64,000 nucleotides of DNA from Planctomycetaceae bacterium (GTDB taxonomy: Bacteria > Planctomycetota > Phycisphaerae > Phycisphaerales > SM1A02): NCBI GenBank assembly GCA_947474065.1, contig CANJHD010000002.1, positions 1 to 64,000 of the forward strand, given 5' to 3'. Below are positions 9,226 through 20,535 of the stretch, in pieces (positions within the stretch are counted from its first letter, which is position 1; every line of letters starts with the position of its first letter). Both the position numbers and the translations under genes were made by a program. The notes beneath the pieces were generated by a model that ran no database searches, was not told where the DNA came from, and was given only the letters and a program-made list of their open reading frames with translations.

Positions 9226-10581
9226 ATGAATTCCCACCTCCCCGCCAATCGCGCCGAAACCGCCTTCGAGGATTTCAAGCTTCCGCTACTCCGCGACGCC
9301 GCGATGGTAGAAGCCAATCGCTGCCTGTTCTGCAGCGACGCGCCGTGCATTACCGCGTGCCCCACGCACATCGACATCCCGCAGTTCATCCGCAAGATCT
9401 CTACGGACAATGTGCATGGCTCCGCGAAGACGATCTTTGAATCGAACATTCTTGGCATGAGTTGCGCGCGCGTCTGCCCAGTGGAAGTGCTGTGCGTTGG
9501 CGCTTGCGTCTACAACGAGATGGAGCAGCCGCCGATCGCCATCGGCAAGCTGCAGCGCTACGCCACCGACGTTGCATTCGCCGAAGGATGGAAATTCTTC
9601 GAAGCCGGCAAGGACACCGGAAAGCGCGTGGCGCTGATCGGCGCAGGCCCGGCAAGTTTGGCTGCAGCGCACGAACTGCGCCGCCTTGGTCACGCCTGCA
9701 CCATCTTTGAGCGCAAGGACACTATTGGCGGTCTCAATGCGAGCGGCGTTGCTCCGTACAAGATGAAAGCTGAACGCGCGCTTGCGGAAGCAGAGTGGGT
9801 GCTCTCCATCGGCGGCATTGATGTGCGCACTGGCGTCAACGTGGGCGAACAGGTTTCGCTTGCATCGCTCGAGAAAGATTTCGACGCAGTGTTTGTTGGC
9901 GCTGGTCTCGGCGCTGACAGTTCACTGGGCATTCCTGGCGAAGATCTTGTTGGCGTGCAGGGCGCCGTTGCATGGATTGAGCGCATGAAACTAGGCAAAA
10001 TCGACCTTTCCAAGGTTCGGCACGCGGTGGTGATTGGTGGCGGAAATACCGCCGTCGACGCATCACGCGAACTGCGCGGCTTGGGCGTTCCATCGGTCAT
10101 CATGCTCTATCGCGGTGCTCAGGATGGAATGAGCGGATACGCACATGAGTGGTCGGCTGCATTCAGCAAGGGCGCTACCGCAGAGTGGAAGGCAGTGGCG
10201 ACGGCGCTGACTGGAACTGGCCACGTGCAAGGCGTCCAGTGCGTGCGCGTTGATGACAACAAGAAGCCGATACCGGGAACGGAGTTTGCGCTCGAAGCAG
10301 ACTTGGTGCTCATGGCGATCGGGCAATCAAAGTTAGGCCACATGCTCGATTCGCTGACTGGTATTCGCGTTGAGCGCGGACGGATCATGGTGGACGAGCA
10401 CGGCTATACCGGGCGACCGCGCTGGTACGCCGGCGGCGACTGCACCAACGCCGGCAAGGAAGTGGTGAATGCGGTGGCTGAAGGAAAGATTGCGGCGCAC
10501 GCGATCGATGCTGCCATCATGGGAATCACGGGGATCATGGGAAGCAAGCCCGCGAGCACTGGAGGTAAGTCACATGCCTGA
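9226..10581 (+). CDS. preT: NAD-dependent dihydropyrimidine dehydrogenase, PreT subunit
   Basis: A 451-residue flavoprotein related to the GltD/DPD N-terminal module. The N-terminus carries the Cys clusters that bind [4Fe-4S] (CLFCSDAPCITACP and SCARVCPVEVLCVGAC), followed by an FAD Rossmann motif ALIGAGPASLAAAHEL at about residue 140 and an NAD(P)H-binding motif VVIGGGNTAVDASREL near 265. It passes electrons from NAD(P)H to PreA, which reduces uracil or thymine. The stop overlaps the preA start by 8 bp, as expected for subunits of one complex. It begins the catabolic operon. Confidence 0.9.
   Translation: MNSHLPANRAETAFEDFKLPLLRDAAMVEANRCLFCSDAPCITACPTHIDIPQFIRKISTDNVHGSAKTIFESNILGMSCARVCPVEVLCVGACVYNEMEQPPIAIGKLQRYATDVAFAEGWKFFEAGKDTGKRVALIGAGPASLAAAHELRRLGHACTIFERKDTIGGLNASGVAPYKMKAERALAEAEWVLSIGGIDVRTGVNVGEQVSLASLEKDFDAVFVGAGLGADSSLGIPGEDLVGVQGAVAWIERMKLGKIDLSKVRHAVVIGGGNTAVDASRELRGLGVPSVIMLYRGAQDGMSGYAHEWSAAFSKGATAEWKAVATALTGTGHVQGVQCVRVDDNKKPIPGTEFALEADLVLMAIGQSKLGHMLDSLTGIRVERGRIMVDEHGYTGRPRWYAGGDCTNAGKEVVNAVAEGKIAAHAIDAAIMGITGIMGSKPASTGGKSHA
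10561..10566 (+). promoter_or_regulatory. ribosome binding site fixing the preA start
   Basis: GGAGGT lies 7 bp before the ATG at 10574. The ORF track opens the frame at 10469, inside preT. The strong Shine-Dalgarno sequence and the onset of PreA homology both support 10574 as the real start. Confidence 0.8.
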
Positions 10582-11842
10582 CCTAAGCACAAATACTGGT
10601 GGTATCCAATCGCCAAATCCATTCTGGCTCGCAAGCGCCCCGCCGGCGAACAGCGGTCGGCAGATTCAACGCGCGTTCGAGGCCGGTTGGGGCGGCGCGG
10701 TGTGGAAGACACTGGGCGTTCCGATTCAGAATGTCTCAAGTCGTTTCGCCGGGCACACCATCCGCGGCGTGCAAGCGGCGGGCTTTACGAACATCGAACT
10801 GATCACCGATCGCCCGCTTGAAACCAATCTGCGAGAAATCGCCGAGACCAAGCGGCTGTTCCCGAAGAACCCGATCATTGTCTCCCTCATGGTGGAAACC
10901 GAGGCGGAATGGCGGGAAATCATCAAAAAATCAATTGATGCTGGTGCCGATGGCCTTGAGTTGAATTTCGGCTGCCCGCACGGAATGTGCGAGCGCGGCA
11001 TGGGCAGCGCCGTCGGCCAAGAGCCTGCTGTGAACGAACGGATCACCGGCTGGGCCGTCAAGTACAGCACGGTGCCCGTCTTGGTGAAGCTGACTCCGAA
11101 CGTCGGCAACATTGTGCCGCACGGACTCGCTGCTCGACGCGGCGGCGCGCACGGCGTATCGCTGATCAACACTATTAAGAGCATCATCGGCGTAGACATT
11201 GATCGATTCATCCCGTTGCCACGGGTTGGCAATCTGAGCACCAACGGCGGCTACTGCGGCTCGGCGGTCAAGCCAATTGCGCTGCACATGGTGGCGGCAC
11301 TTGCGCGCGAAAAGGAGTTTGGACTACCGATCAGTGGCATCGGCGGCATCAGCAACTGGCGCGACGCAGTGGAGTTCATCTTGCTCGGCTCGAGCACCGT
11401 GCAGGTTGCCACAGAAGTCATGTTGCGCGGCTACAACATTGTGGAGGACATGAAGGACGGCCTGCACGAATACATGCGCACGCATGGTTTCGATCGCATC
11501 GACCAGATGGTCGGCAAGGCCATCCCCGCCTACTCAGATTGGGGCCACCTTGACATGAACTACGAGACCGTGGCCAAGATCGATGCCGACAAGTGCATCG
11601 GCTGCCAGCTCTGCGTGGCTGCGTGTCACGACGGCGCGCATCAGTGCATCCATCCGCAACAAGACACACGCGTGCCGCATGTTGACGAGGCGGAATGTGT
11701 TGGCTGCAACCTCTGCCAAATCGTCTGCCCGGTACCAAACTGCATCACCATGACTCCGGTGGACAATGGGCATTCCCCAGCCAGCTGGAACGAATTCCTG
11801 CACGAAGGCAAGACTCTTCGCCCTAAAAAGGGCGCTCACTGA
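10574..11842 (+). CDS. preA: NAD-dependent dihydropyrimidine dehydrogenase, PreA subunit
   Basis: A 422-residue protein with a dihydroorotate-dehydrogenase-like FMN barrel (NPFWLASAPPANSGRQ, LELNFGCPHGMCERGMG, VLVKLTPNVGNIV, GISGIGG-type FMN-phosphate site ISGIGGISNW). It ends in two [4Fe-4S] ferredoxin motifs, CIGCQLCVAACHDGAHQC and CVGCNLCQIVCPVPNC. It reduces uracil and thymine to the 5,6-dihydro forms with electrons from PreT. The position that I believe corresponds to the DPD catalytic Cys (LACGQ in mammals) reads SAVGQ here. The ORF-track start at 10469 adds 35 residues that overlap preT and is rejected. Confidence 0.9.
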   Translation: MPDLSTNTGGIQSPNPFWLASAPPANSGRQIQRAFEAGWGGAVWKTLGVPIQNVSSRFAGHTIRGVQAAGFTNIELITDRPLETNLREIAETKRLFPKNPIIVSLMVETEAEWREIIKKSIDAGADGLELNFGCPHGMCERGMGSAVGQEPAVNERITGWAVKYSTVPVLVKLTPNVGNIVPHGLAARRGGAHGVSLINTIKSIIGVDIDRFIPLPRVGNLSTNGGYCGSAVKPIALHMVAALAREKEFGLPISGIGGISNWRDAVEFILLGSSTVQVATEVMLRGYNIVEDMKDGLHEYMRTHGFDRIDQMVGKAIPAYSDWGHLDMNYETVAKIDADKCIGCQLCVAACHDGAHQCIHPQQDTRVPHVDEAECVGCNLCQIVCPVPNCITMTPVDNGHSPASWNEFLHEGKTLRPKKGAH

Positions 11843-11866
11843 GCACCTGAGACACGAGGACACCAC

Positions 11867-14198
<2,332 letters not shown>

Positions 14199-14208
14199 GA
14201 AACAAACC

Positions 14209-15732
14209 ATGACAGCAGCACCAATCGCACCGGCAATGAAACCGTTCTCCGCTAGCAGTGACGACTTCGTCACCTACACCACCGCACGCAACTGGATCGG
14301 CGGCCATTGGCGCGACCCGATCTCGAGCACCGTGGTGCAAGATGTGATCAACCCGCGCTTTGGAAAGATCATTGCGCAGGTAAAGATGGGCGGGAAGGAT
14401 GATGTGGATGCTGCCGTGAAGGCCGGCGCTGCTGCCGCGCGCGACTGGGGACAGTGGCCCATCCGCGACCGCGCGCATGTGCTCTACCGCTTGCGCGAAC
14501 TGATGCTCAAGAATCTGGACGAACTTGCCTGGCTCCTCTCGCACGAGAACGGCAAGGTCTTTAGTGAAGCGAAAGCCGAAGTAGAAAAAGGCATCGAATG
14601 CGTGGAATATGGCTGCTCGCTTCCGAATCTTGCGGCTGGCAATCAACTTGAAGTGAGCCGCGGCGTTGCCTGCGAGTTGGCATATGTGCCGCTCGGCGTG
14701 GTCGCTGGCGTCACGCCCTTCAATTTCCCAATGATGGTTCCGCTCTGGATGCTGCCGCAAGCCTTGGTCGGCGGTAATTCCTTCGTTCTTAAGCCGAGCG
14801 AGCGCGTTCCGCTCTCGACGCTGCGGCTCGCAGAACTCTTGGCACAGGCGGGGCTACCCGCGGGCGTCTTCAACATGGTGCAAGGCGGACGCGAAGTGGT
14901 TGAAGCACTCTGCGATCACCCTGATATCAAGGCGCTTGGATTTGTAGGAAGCACGAAGGTGGCGAAGGCCGTCTACGGACGCGCGAGCACAAACGGAATG
15001 CGCGCGCTCTGCCTCGGTGGCGCAAAGAATCACCTGATTGTTGTGCCTGACGCTGACTTGCAAGTCACAGCAGAGAACATCGTTGCGTCATTCACTGGAT
15101 GCGCGGGACAGCGCTGCATGGCCGCCAGTGTGCTGCTTGCTGTTGGTGATGTCGATCACATTCTCAAGGCTGTACGCGAGCGCGCTGCGAAGATCACGCT
15201 CGGCAAGGATCTAGGACCGGTCAGCACCGACGCGGCGCGCGCTCGAATCACTCGCTACATCGACGAGGCAGAAAAAGCTGGTGCGAAGATCACCCTCGAC
15301 GGGCGCAAGATGAGCGCGGGCAGTGCCGCAGAAGGCGGCTACTGGGTCGGCCCCACCATCATTGAGGGCGTCACACCTGACATGGCGGCGGCGCGCGACG
15401 AAATCTTCGGACCAGTACTCAGCGTGATCCGCGTGCCGAATCTGGACAAGGCACTCGAAATCGAGAACGCCAATCCCTACGGAAATGCCAGCAGTATTTA
15501 CACCTCAAGTGGTGACCTCGCCCGCCGCGTCATGGATCGCGTGGAGGCCGGCATGTGCGGCGTGAACATCGGTGTGCCGGTGCCGCGCGAGCCGTTTGGA
15601 TTCGGCGGCTGGAACGATTCCTGCTTCGGTCACGGCAACATCACTGGTTGGGACGGCTACCGCTTCTGGACGCGGCAGCGCAAGATCACCAGCAAGTGGG
15701 CACTTCAACGCGACCAGAATTGGATGAGCTGA
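14209..15732 (+). CDS. mmsA: CoA-acylating (methyl)malonate-semialdehyde dehydrogenase
   Basis: A 507-residue aldehyde dehydrogenase superfamily enzyme of the MmsA/IolA branch. The catalytic Cys303 sits in FTGCAGQRCMAA, the hallmark of this family, and NWIGGHW, VTPFNFPMMVPLWMLP and EPFGFGGWNDS also match. It converts malonate semialdehyde to acetyl-CoA and CO2 using NAD+ and CoA, ending pyrimidine-derived beta-alanine breakdown. The ATG at 14209 is used rather than the track start at 14032, which overlaps the dihydropyrimidinase gene. Confidence 0.9.
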   Translation: MTAAPIAPAMKPFSASSDDFVTYTTARNWIGGHWRDPISSTVVQDVINPRFGKIIAQVKMGGKDDVDAAVKAGAAAARDWGQWPIRDRAHVLYRLRELMLKNLDELAWLLSHENGKVFSEAKAEVEKGIECVEYGCSLPNLAAGNQLEVSRGVACELAYVPLGVVAGVTPFNFPMMVPLWMLPQALVGGNSFVLKPSERVPLSTLRLAELLAQAGLPAGVFNMVQGGREVVEALCDHPDIKALGFVGSTKVAKAVYGRASTNGMRALCLGGAKNHLIVVPDADLQVTAENIVASFTGCAGQRCMAASVLLAVGDVDHILKAVRERAAKITLGKDLGPVSTDAARARITRYIDEAEKAGAKITLDGRKMSAGSAAEGGYWVGPTIIEGVTPDMAAARDEIFGPVLSVIRVPNLDKALEIENANPYGNASSIYTSSGDLARRVMDRVEAGMCGVNIGVPVPREPFGFGGWNDSCFGHGNITGWDGYRFWTRQRKITSKWALQRDQNWMS

Positions 15733-15748
15733 GAAAGCCACAAACACC

Positions 15749-17125
15749 ATGAACACCACGAATCACTCCGATGCAGCCTCCGGCCATCCCGCAACTCCCG
15801 GCCACATGAGTTCGCGCGAAATAATCGACGCGTGCAAGAAGCACAGTCTGTTCTCATGGAGCGCAACTGGCAAGGTGGATCCGCTTCCAATCGCGCGTGC
15901 TGAGGGCATCTATCTCTATGGCCCCGAAGGCCAACGCTGGATCGATTTCAACAGTCAGTTGATGAGCGTGAACATCGGGCACGGTCATCCAAAGGTGATC
16001 AAGGCGATCCAAGATCAAGCCGCCACGCTTGCCTATGCGTACCCCGGCATGGCAACCGAAATCCGCGCGAAACTCTCGCTGCGTTTGGCGGAACTGGTGC
16101 CCGGCGACCTGAACACATTTTTCTACACGCTCGGTGGTGCTGAAGCGAACGAGAACGCCATCAAGGCGGCACGCTTCTTCACTGGTCGCAACAAAATTCT
16201 GGTGCGTTACCGCAGTTACCACGGCGCCACCAACGGAGCGATCAGCCTCACTGGCGACCCGCGTCGCTGGCCGACTGAGCCCGGCATGCCAGGCGTTGTG
16301 CGCGTGATGGACCCGCGACCGTACGAATTCAGCTTCGGCACCACCGATGAAGAAATCGTCACCAACAACCTGAAATACTTGGAAGAAGTGATCCAGTACG
16401 AGGGCCCAAAGAACATCGCCGCGATGTTCATTGAGACGGTCACTGGCACGAACGGCATTCTTCCGCCGCCGAAGGGTTACCTCAAGGGACTCAAGGCGCT
16501 GCTCGAGAAATACGGCATCCTGCTCGTCTGCGACGAAGTCATGTGCGGCTGGGGTCGCACCGGAAAACTGTTCGCCTTTGAGCACGGCGGCATCGTGCCG
16601 GACATCTGCACGATGGCGAAGGGCCTGACGAGCAGCTACTTGCCACTCGGCGTGATGGCTGTCAGCGACCGCATCGCTGCGCATTTCCAAGACAACGTGT
16701 TCTGGGGCGGACTGACCTACAACGCACACCCGCTGTGCATGGCGTGCGCACTGGCCGCTGTGAATGTGATTGTTGAAGAAGGCATGGTTGAACATTCCGC
16801 GCACATGGGCACTGTGATGCGCGGCCATATGGAACGCCTTGCCAAGAAGCACCGCTCAATCAAAGAGCATCGCAACATTGGCCTCTTTGGAACGATTGAA
16901 CTGCAGAAGAATTCAGCCGGCGAGCGACTGGTTCCGTACGCCGGCAGCCATCCGGTCATGGGCAAACTCGGCACGTTCTACCGAGACAACGGCCTCTTCA
17001 CGGTGCTGCAGTGGAACTTGGTCATGTGCAATCCGCCGCTCTGCATCACCGAGCAACAGATGGCCGAATCGTTTGACATCATCGACCGCGGACTAGATCT
17101 TGTGGACGCGGTGTTCGAAGGATGA
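15749..17125 (+). CDS. class III omega-aminotransferase, probable beta-alanine transaminase
   Basis: A 458-residue PLP enzyme of fold type I, class III. The cofactor-binding region LLVCDEVMCGWGRTGKLFAFEHGG and the Schiff-base Lys at about residue 291 (TMAKGLTSSYLPLG) are intact. HGATNGAISLTGDPRRW is typical of the beta-alanine/taurine-pyruvate group. Between a beta-ureidopropionase pathway and an MmsA gene, the likely reaction is beta-alanine plus a keto acid to malonate semialdehyde plus an amino acid. Taurine-pyruvate transamination is the main alternative, and the TauE/SafE gene just downstream keeps that open. Confidence 0.88.
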   Translation: MNTTNHSDAASGHPATPGHMSSREIIDACKKHSLFSWSATGKVDPLPIARAEGIYLYGPEGQRWIDFNSQLMSVNIGHGHPKVIKAIQDQAATLAYAYPGMATEIRAKLSLRLAELVPGDLNTFFYTLGGAEANENAIKAARFFTGRNKILVRYRSYHGATNGAISLTGDPRRWPTEPGMPGVVRVMDPRPYEFSFGTTDEEIVTNNLKYLEEVIQYEGPKNIAAMFIETVTGTNGILPPPKGYLKGLKALLEKYGILLVCDEVMCGWGRTGKLFAFEHGGIVPDICTMAKGLTSSYLPLGVMAVSDRIAAHFQDNVFWGGLTYNAHPLCMACALAAVNVIVEEGMVEHSAHMGTVMRGHMERLAKKHRSIKEHRNIGLFGTIELQKNSAGERLVPYAGSHPVMGKLGTFYRDNGLFTVLQWNLVMCNPPLCITEQQMAESFDIIDRGLDLVDAVFEG

Positions 17126-17904
17126 TCGACGGATCGTTTGTCATTGCGGGTGCGGTCACTGGATGCGTCGTCGGACTCACTGGCGTTGGCGGCGGCGCGC
17201 TCATGACGCCCATCTTGATCCTCTTCTTCGGCATCGCGCCGGCGACAGCTGTGGCGACGGACCTGTGGTTCGCGCCGCTCACGAAGCTGGCGGCAGTGGC
17301 AATCCACCAACGCGGCGGCAATGTCGATTGGCAAGTGGTGCGCCGACTGTGGATGGGCAGCATTCCAGTAGCGATCGCTGTGGTAGTGCTCATGGCGGTC
17401 GGCATGAGGCTTGAGCGCATTGAGTGGCTTACGAAAGCGATCGGTGCAGTGGTAGCAGTGACTGCGGTCGGTCTTGTACTGGCGCCGTGGCTGCAAGCAG
17501 TCGCTCGCAATCGACGCATTGCGGCACCTGCGCGCTTCAAAGAGCGGCAAGGTGGGCTCACCGTATTCGCAGGCAGCCTGCTCGGATTGCTCGTGGCGCT
17601 CACCTCGGTGGGCGCGGGGGCGCTGGGAACCGTGATGCTGGTGGCCATCTATCCGCTGCGCATGACGCCGCACCGATTGATTGCCACAGACATCGCACAC
17701 GCCATTCCACTGGCAATGGTTGCCGGTACTGGCTACCTCTTTGCGGGCTTAGTTGATGGATCCATGCTCCTCAGCCTGCTGCTTGGCTCTGTGCCCGCAG
17801 TGATCGCGGGCAGCATCGGCGCAAGTTGGTGCTCGCCGAAGTGGCTGCGCGTGGCACTCGCGATTGTCTTACTCGCGGTGGCAGCCAAGACGCTCACGGT
17901 TTAA
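17122..17904 (+). CDS. TauE/SafE family membrane transporter
   Basis: A 260-residue, very hydrophobic protein with about 8 predicted membrane helices. The repeated glycine-rich motifs GLTGVGGGALMTPIL and VALTSVGAGALGTVML are typical of the TauE/SafE (sulfite exporter) family. Substrates in this family include sulfite, sulfoacetate and other organic anions; none can be assigned here. Its ATG overlaps the aminotransferase stop by 4 bp (ATGA), so it belongs to the catabolic operon and may export or import a small anion linked to the pathway. The NCS1 gene converges from the opposite strand 18 bp away. Confidence 0.88.
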   Translation: MIDGSFVIAGAVTGCVVGLTGVGGGALMTPILILFFGIAPATAVATDLWFAPLTKLAAVAIHQRGGNVDWQVVRRLWMGSIPVAIAVVVLMAVGMRLERIEWLTKAIGAVVAVTAVGLVLAPWLQAVARNRRIAAPARFKERQGGLTVFAGSLLGLLVALTSVGAGALGTVMLVAIYPLRMTPHRLIATDIAHAIPLAMVAGTGYLFAGLVDGSMLLSLLLGSVPAVIAGSIGASWCSPKWLRVALAIVLLAVAAKTLTV

Positions 17905-17922
17905 GACCCCACACGTTCCACG

Positions 17923-19494
17923 TCACCGCGCCGGCACGCCAAATCCAGGGCGAATGCGCATTCCGATCAGATACGTCGTCCCTGCGATCGCTACGCCCGT
18001 GAACCACGCATACGGATATATCGCAGTGAAGATGTCCGGTTCGCCGCCAAGCACATGCACTGAATGCAGGAATCCCGGAACATTCGGCGCGATGCCCGCA
18101 AGCAGCGCACCAATTGCCACCCAGTTGGTTCCTGCATAGCGGCCGGTTGTGCGATAAAGATCCGGCACATCAAGTTCCTTGCGCCGAAGAATCCAATAGT
18201 CAGCAATCATGATGCCAGCGATCGGGCCAAGCAGCGCTGAGTATCCGACGAGCCAGTCGAAGATATACGTATCTGCGCTCGCGAGCAGCTTCCACGGCAT
18301 GATGAGAATGCCGAGCACGCCAGTGATCACACCGCCCATCTTGAATGAAATGTGCCGTGGCGCAAGATTGGCAATGTCATTGGCGGGACTGATGACATTC
18401 GCAGCAATGTTGGTACTGATAGTTGCCACTGCCACGCCCAGCAGGCTGACCACCGCCACCACAATGCGCGTTCCTTCACTTGCTAGCAACGGCGCGTCAA
18501 GGCCAGCGGGCGCCTTGGAACTTGTGATCTGCGAAAGCACCACTACCGGATCCCACAGCGTCTTTGGGTCACTTCCCTTGAGAATGGTTTCTGCAGCGCT
18601 AGTAATGATCACCGCCATCATGCTGAACGCGATCATGGTGGTGGGAAGCCCAAGCACCTGCCCGAGCATTTGCTCGCGCTGCCCACGGCCAAAGCGCGTG
18701 AAGTCTGGGATATTCAGGCTGAGCGTTGCCCAGAAGCCGATCATTCCGGTGAGCGAAGGCACAAAGACTTTCCAGAAATCAGCGTTGGTTGCGAACGACG
18801 ACGGACGGTCGAACATCGGCCCGAGCCCGCCGGCGCGGTTCACCATCCAGAAGAGAAGCCACACGCCCATGATCAGGATGAGCGGCGCCGACCAATTCTC
18901 AAAGATTCGCACCGCGTTCATGCCCACAAGAACGATCAAGATGTTGATCGACCAAAAGATCATGAAGGTGATCGCTGATGGAATTCCTAAACCCATGATC
19001 ATTGCGCCGCCGCCGACTTGATCGAACGCAGGCCACGCGGCCACCAAGAAGGTGCGCACTGCCTCGCCGCCGATGTAGGTCTGGATGCCGAACCAACCGC
19101 ATGCCACCACCGCGCGCAGAAGTGCAGGAACATTGGCGCCGACCGTGCCGAAGCTGCTCCGAGCGAGCACAGGGAACGGGATGCCGTACTTGGTGCCAGG
19201 ATGTGCGTTGAGAAGAATCGGAACCAGAACGATCAGGTTGCCAAGCCCGATAGTGAGGAGCGCTTGCCACCAGTTCATACCGACGGCAATCAGACCACCA
19301 GCGAGCAGGTAGGTGGGAATGCAGTGCGCCATGGCGATCCACAGTGCCGCGAAGTTGTAAGTGGTCCAAGTGCGGCGACCTTTGGGCGTCGGCGCCAGAT
19401 CCCCGTTGAACAACGGGCTGTGTGCAATGTCAGCGGGGAGTTCGGCCAGTGCTTCGCGGGTCAGATGTGGATCGTGAATGGGGTAAGCCTCCAC
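17923..19494 (-). CDS. NCS1 family nucleobase/cation symporter
   Basis: A 523-residue inner-membrane transporter with about 12 helices. Family motifs are FNGDLAPTPKGRRTWTTYNFAALWIAM near the N-terminus, NLIVLVPILLNAHPGTKYGIPFPVLAR and LSLNIPDFTRFGRGQ in the substrate-binding core. NCS1 proteins import uracil, allantoin, cytosine, hydantoins or related compounds with Na+ or H+. Convergent placement against the pyrimidine operon makes uracil or a dihydropyrimidine the likely cargo. I call it NCS1 without choosing a substrate. Confidence 0.9.
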   Translation of the reverse strand: MEAYPIHDPHLTREALAELPADIAHSPLFNGDLAPTPKGRRTWTTYNFAALWIAMAHCIPTYLLAGGLIAVGMNWWQALLTIGLGNLIVLVPILLNAHPGTKYGIPFPVLARSSFGTVGANVPALLRAVVACGWFGIQTYIGGEAVRTFLVAAWPAFDQVGGGAMIMGLGIPSAITFMIFWSINILIVLVGMNAVRIFENWSAPLILIMGVWLLFWMVNRAGGLGPMFDRPSSFATNADFWKVFVPSLTGMIGFWATLSLNIPDFTRFGRGQREQMLGQVLGLPTTMIAFSMMAVIITSAAETILKGSDPKTLWDPVVVLSQITSSKAPAGLDAPLLASEGTRIVVAVVSLLGVAVATISTNIAANVISPANDIANLAPRHISFKMGGVITGVLGILIMPWKLLASADTYIFDWLVGYSALLGPIAGIMIADYWILRRKELDVPDLYRTTGRYAGTNWVAIGALLAGIAPNVPGFLHSVHVLGGEPDIFTAIYPYAWFTGVAIAGTTYLIGMRIRPGFGVPAR

Positions 19495-19582
19495 CTGTCA
19501 CTCGGCGAATCAGCGGGAAAGGCATGAAATCTCGGGCAGCACAGCCACTTCCACGCCGAAAGAGACCAAGGAAAATGAACAA

Positions 19583-19603
19583 CAGGAGGCACATGGCCTC
19601 CTG
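19583..19603 (-). terminator. intrinsic terminator after the sorting-tail protein gene
   Basis: On the minus strand CAGGAGGC and GCCTCCTG form an 8-bp stem with a 5-nt loop, followed by TTGTTCATTTTCC. It lies 40 bp beyond the stop of the gene ending at 19644, in a 149-bp gap between two minus-strand genes. Confidence 0.6.
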
Positions 19604-19643
19604 CTGTCTATGGGTATCAGATGAAATGAGCGGCTTGTGCGCT

Positions 19644-20279
19644 TTAGCGGCGTCGGCGACCGCCAACAAGACCTGCCAAGCTGAGCAGTCCGAGGGCGCC
19701 TGGCGACGGAACACCGAAGTACAGGTTGTCCACGGCGGCATAGTTCACGCCAGCTGGGGATGAGTAGACCTGCACCGACATGCTTGAAATTGCCAAGCCC
19801 TGGGAAGTAAAGCCTGAGAAGCCAGTTGAAGACGTCACATACTGGATCGACGACGAGCCGTCCTCGAAGAAGATGCCGATGAGTGCCGGCCGTAACTCGA
19901 ATGCCGCATTGCGTGAGAAGAAGTTGCCGCCAACCGCGTACACGCCAGGCGCAAAGGTCAAGTTCAGTGCATTGTCCGGACCGGCAGTCGACAGCCATCC
20001 ATTGCTTGCGAAGAGGCTCGGCGTTGCGCCATTGAAGTCAACCGCATTCGCAGTCCACGCGATTGGACCCGTGCTCCCAACGAGCGGATTGGCATAGGCC
20101 CCGCTGTAGGAGTTGAAGTTCTCGGTGATGATGGTCTCCGGCACGCCACCCGGGAGAAGAATGCCGTTGTTCACGCAAAATGCCCATGTTTCATACTGCT
20201 GATACACCGACAAACCGGCGGTCGCTGCGGATGAAACAAGAGCCGAAGCCGTGAAGGCAACAAGAGAAATAGACTTCAT
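19644..20279 (-). CDS. secreted protein with PEP-CTERM-like C-terminal sorting tail
   Basis: A 211-residue protein with an N-terminal signal peptide (MKSISLVAFTASALVSSAATA) and a C-terminal tripartite tail: VPSPG, a short hydrophobic helix GALGLLSLAGLVGG, then RRRR. This is the layout recognised by exosortase-type sorting systems and is common in Planctomycetes. The middle is beta-rich with repeated aromatic-Gly turns (ETIITENFNSYSG, AVGGNFFSRNAAF) and no catalytic motif. The track start at 20351 precedes the signal peptide by 24 residues; the Met at 20279 is preferred. Confidence 0.82.
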   Translation of the reverse strand: MKSISLVAFTASALVSSAATAGLSVYQQYETWAFCVNNGILLPGGVPETIITENFNSYSGAYANPLVGSTGPIAWTANAVDFNGATPSLFASNGWLSTAGPDNALNLTFAPGVYAVGGNFFSRNAAFELRPALIGIFFEDGSSSIQYVTSSTGFSGFTSQGLAISSMSVQVYSSPAGVNYAAVDNLYFGVPSPGALGLLSLAGLVGGRRRR

Positions 20280-20535
20280 GTGGGGAACTCGTAAGGGGAG
20301 TGAAGGGAAACTAACTACCAAGCAACTGCCGCAATCGGGAAACTGCGGCAACCTTGACTCGGGATTAATAACCCCACTTCAGCGCAACGCAAGTATCACA
20401 GTTGCTAATGATTGGAATAAATCACGCTTGACGCGGGTTGATCGCTCCAGATTCTCTGCTGTGGCGCGCCCGTCGCGAAATTCGGCGTAAATCTGAGTAG
20501 TAGGCCGTTGAACGGATTCCTCGGCGGTCATTGAA

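Noticed and set aside
15854-16852. 332-residue minus-strand ORF opposite the aminotransferase gene
   Set aside because: Antisense shadow of a codon-biased gene; composition is His/Val/Ala-rich without any domain motif.
18209-19021. 270-residue plus-strand ORF opposite the NCS1 permease
   Set aside because: Ala/Met/Ser/Thr-rich shadow; the opposite frame carries clear NCS1 motifs.
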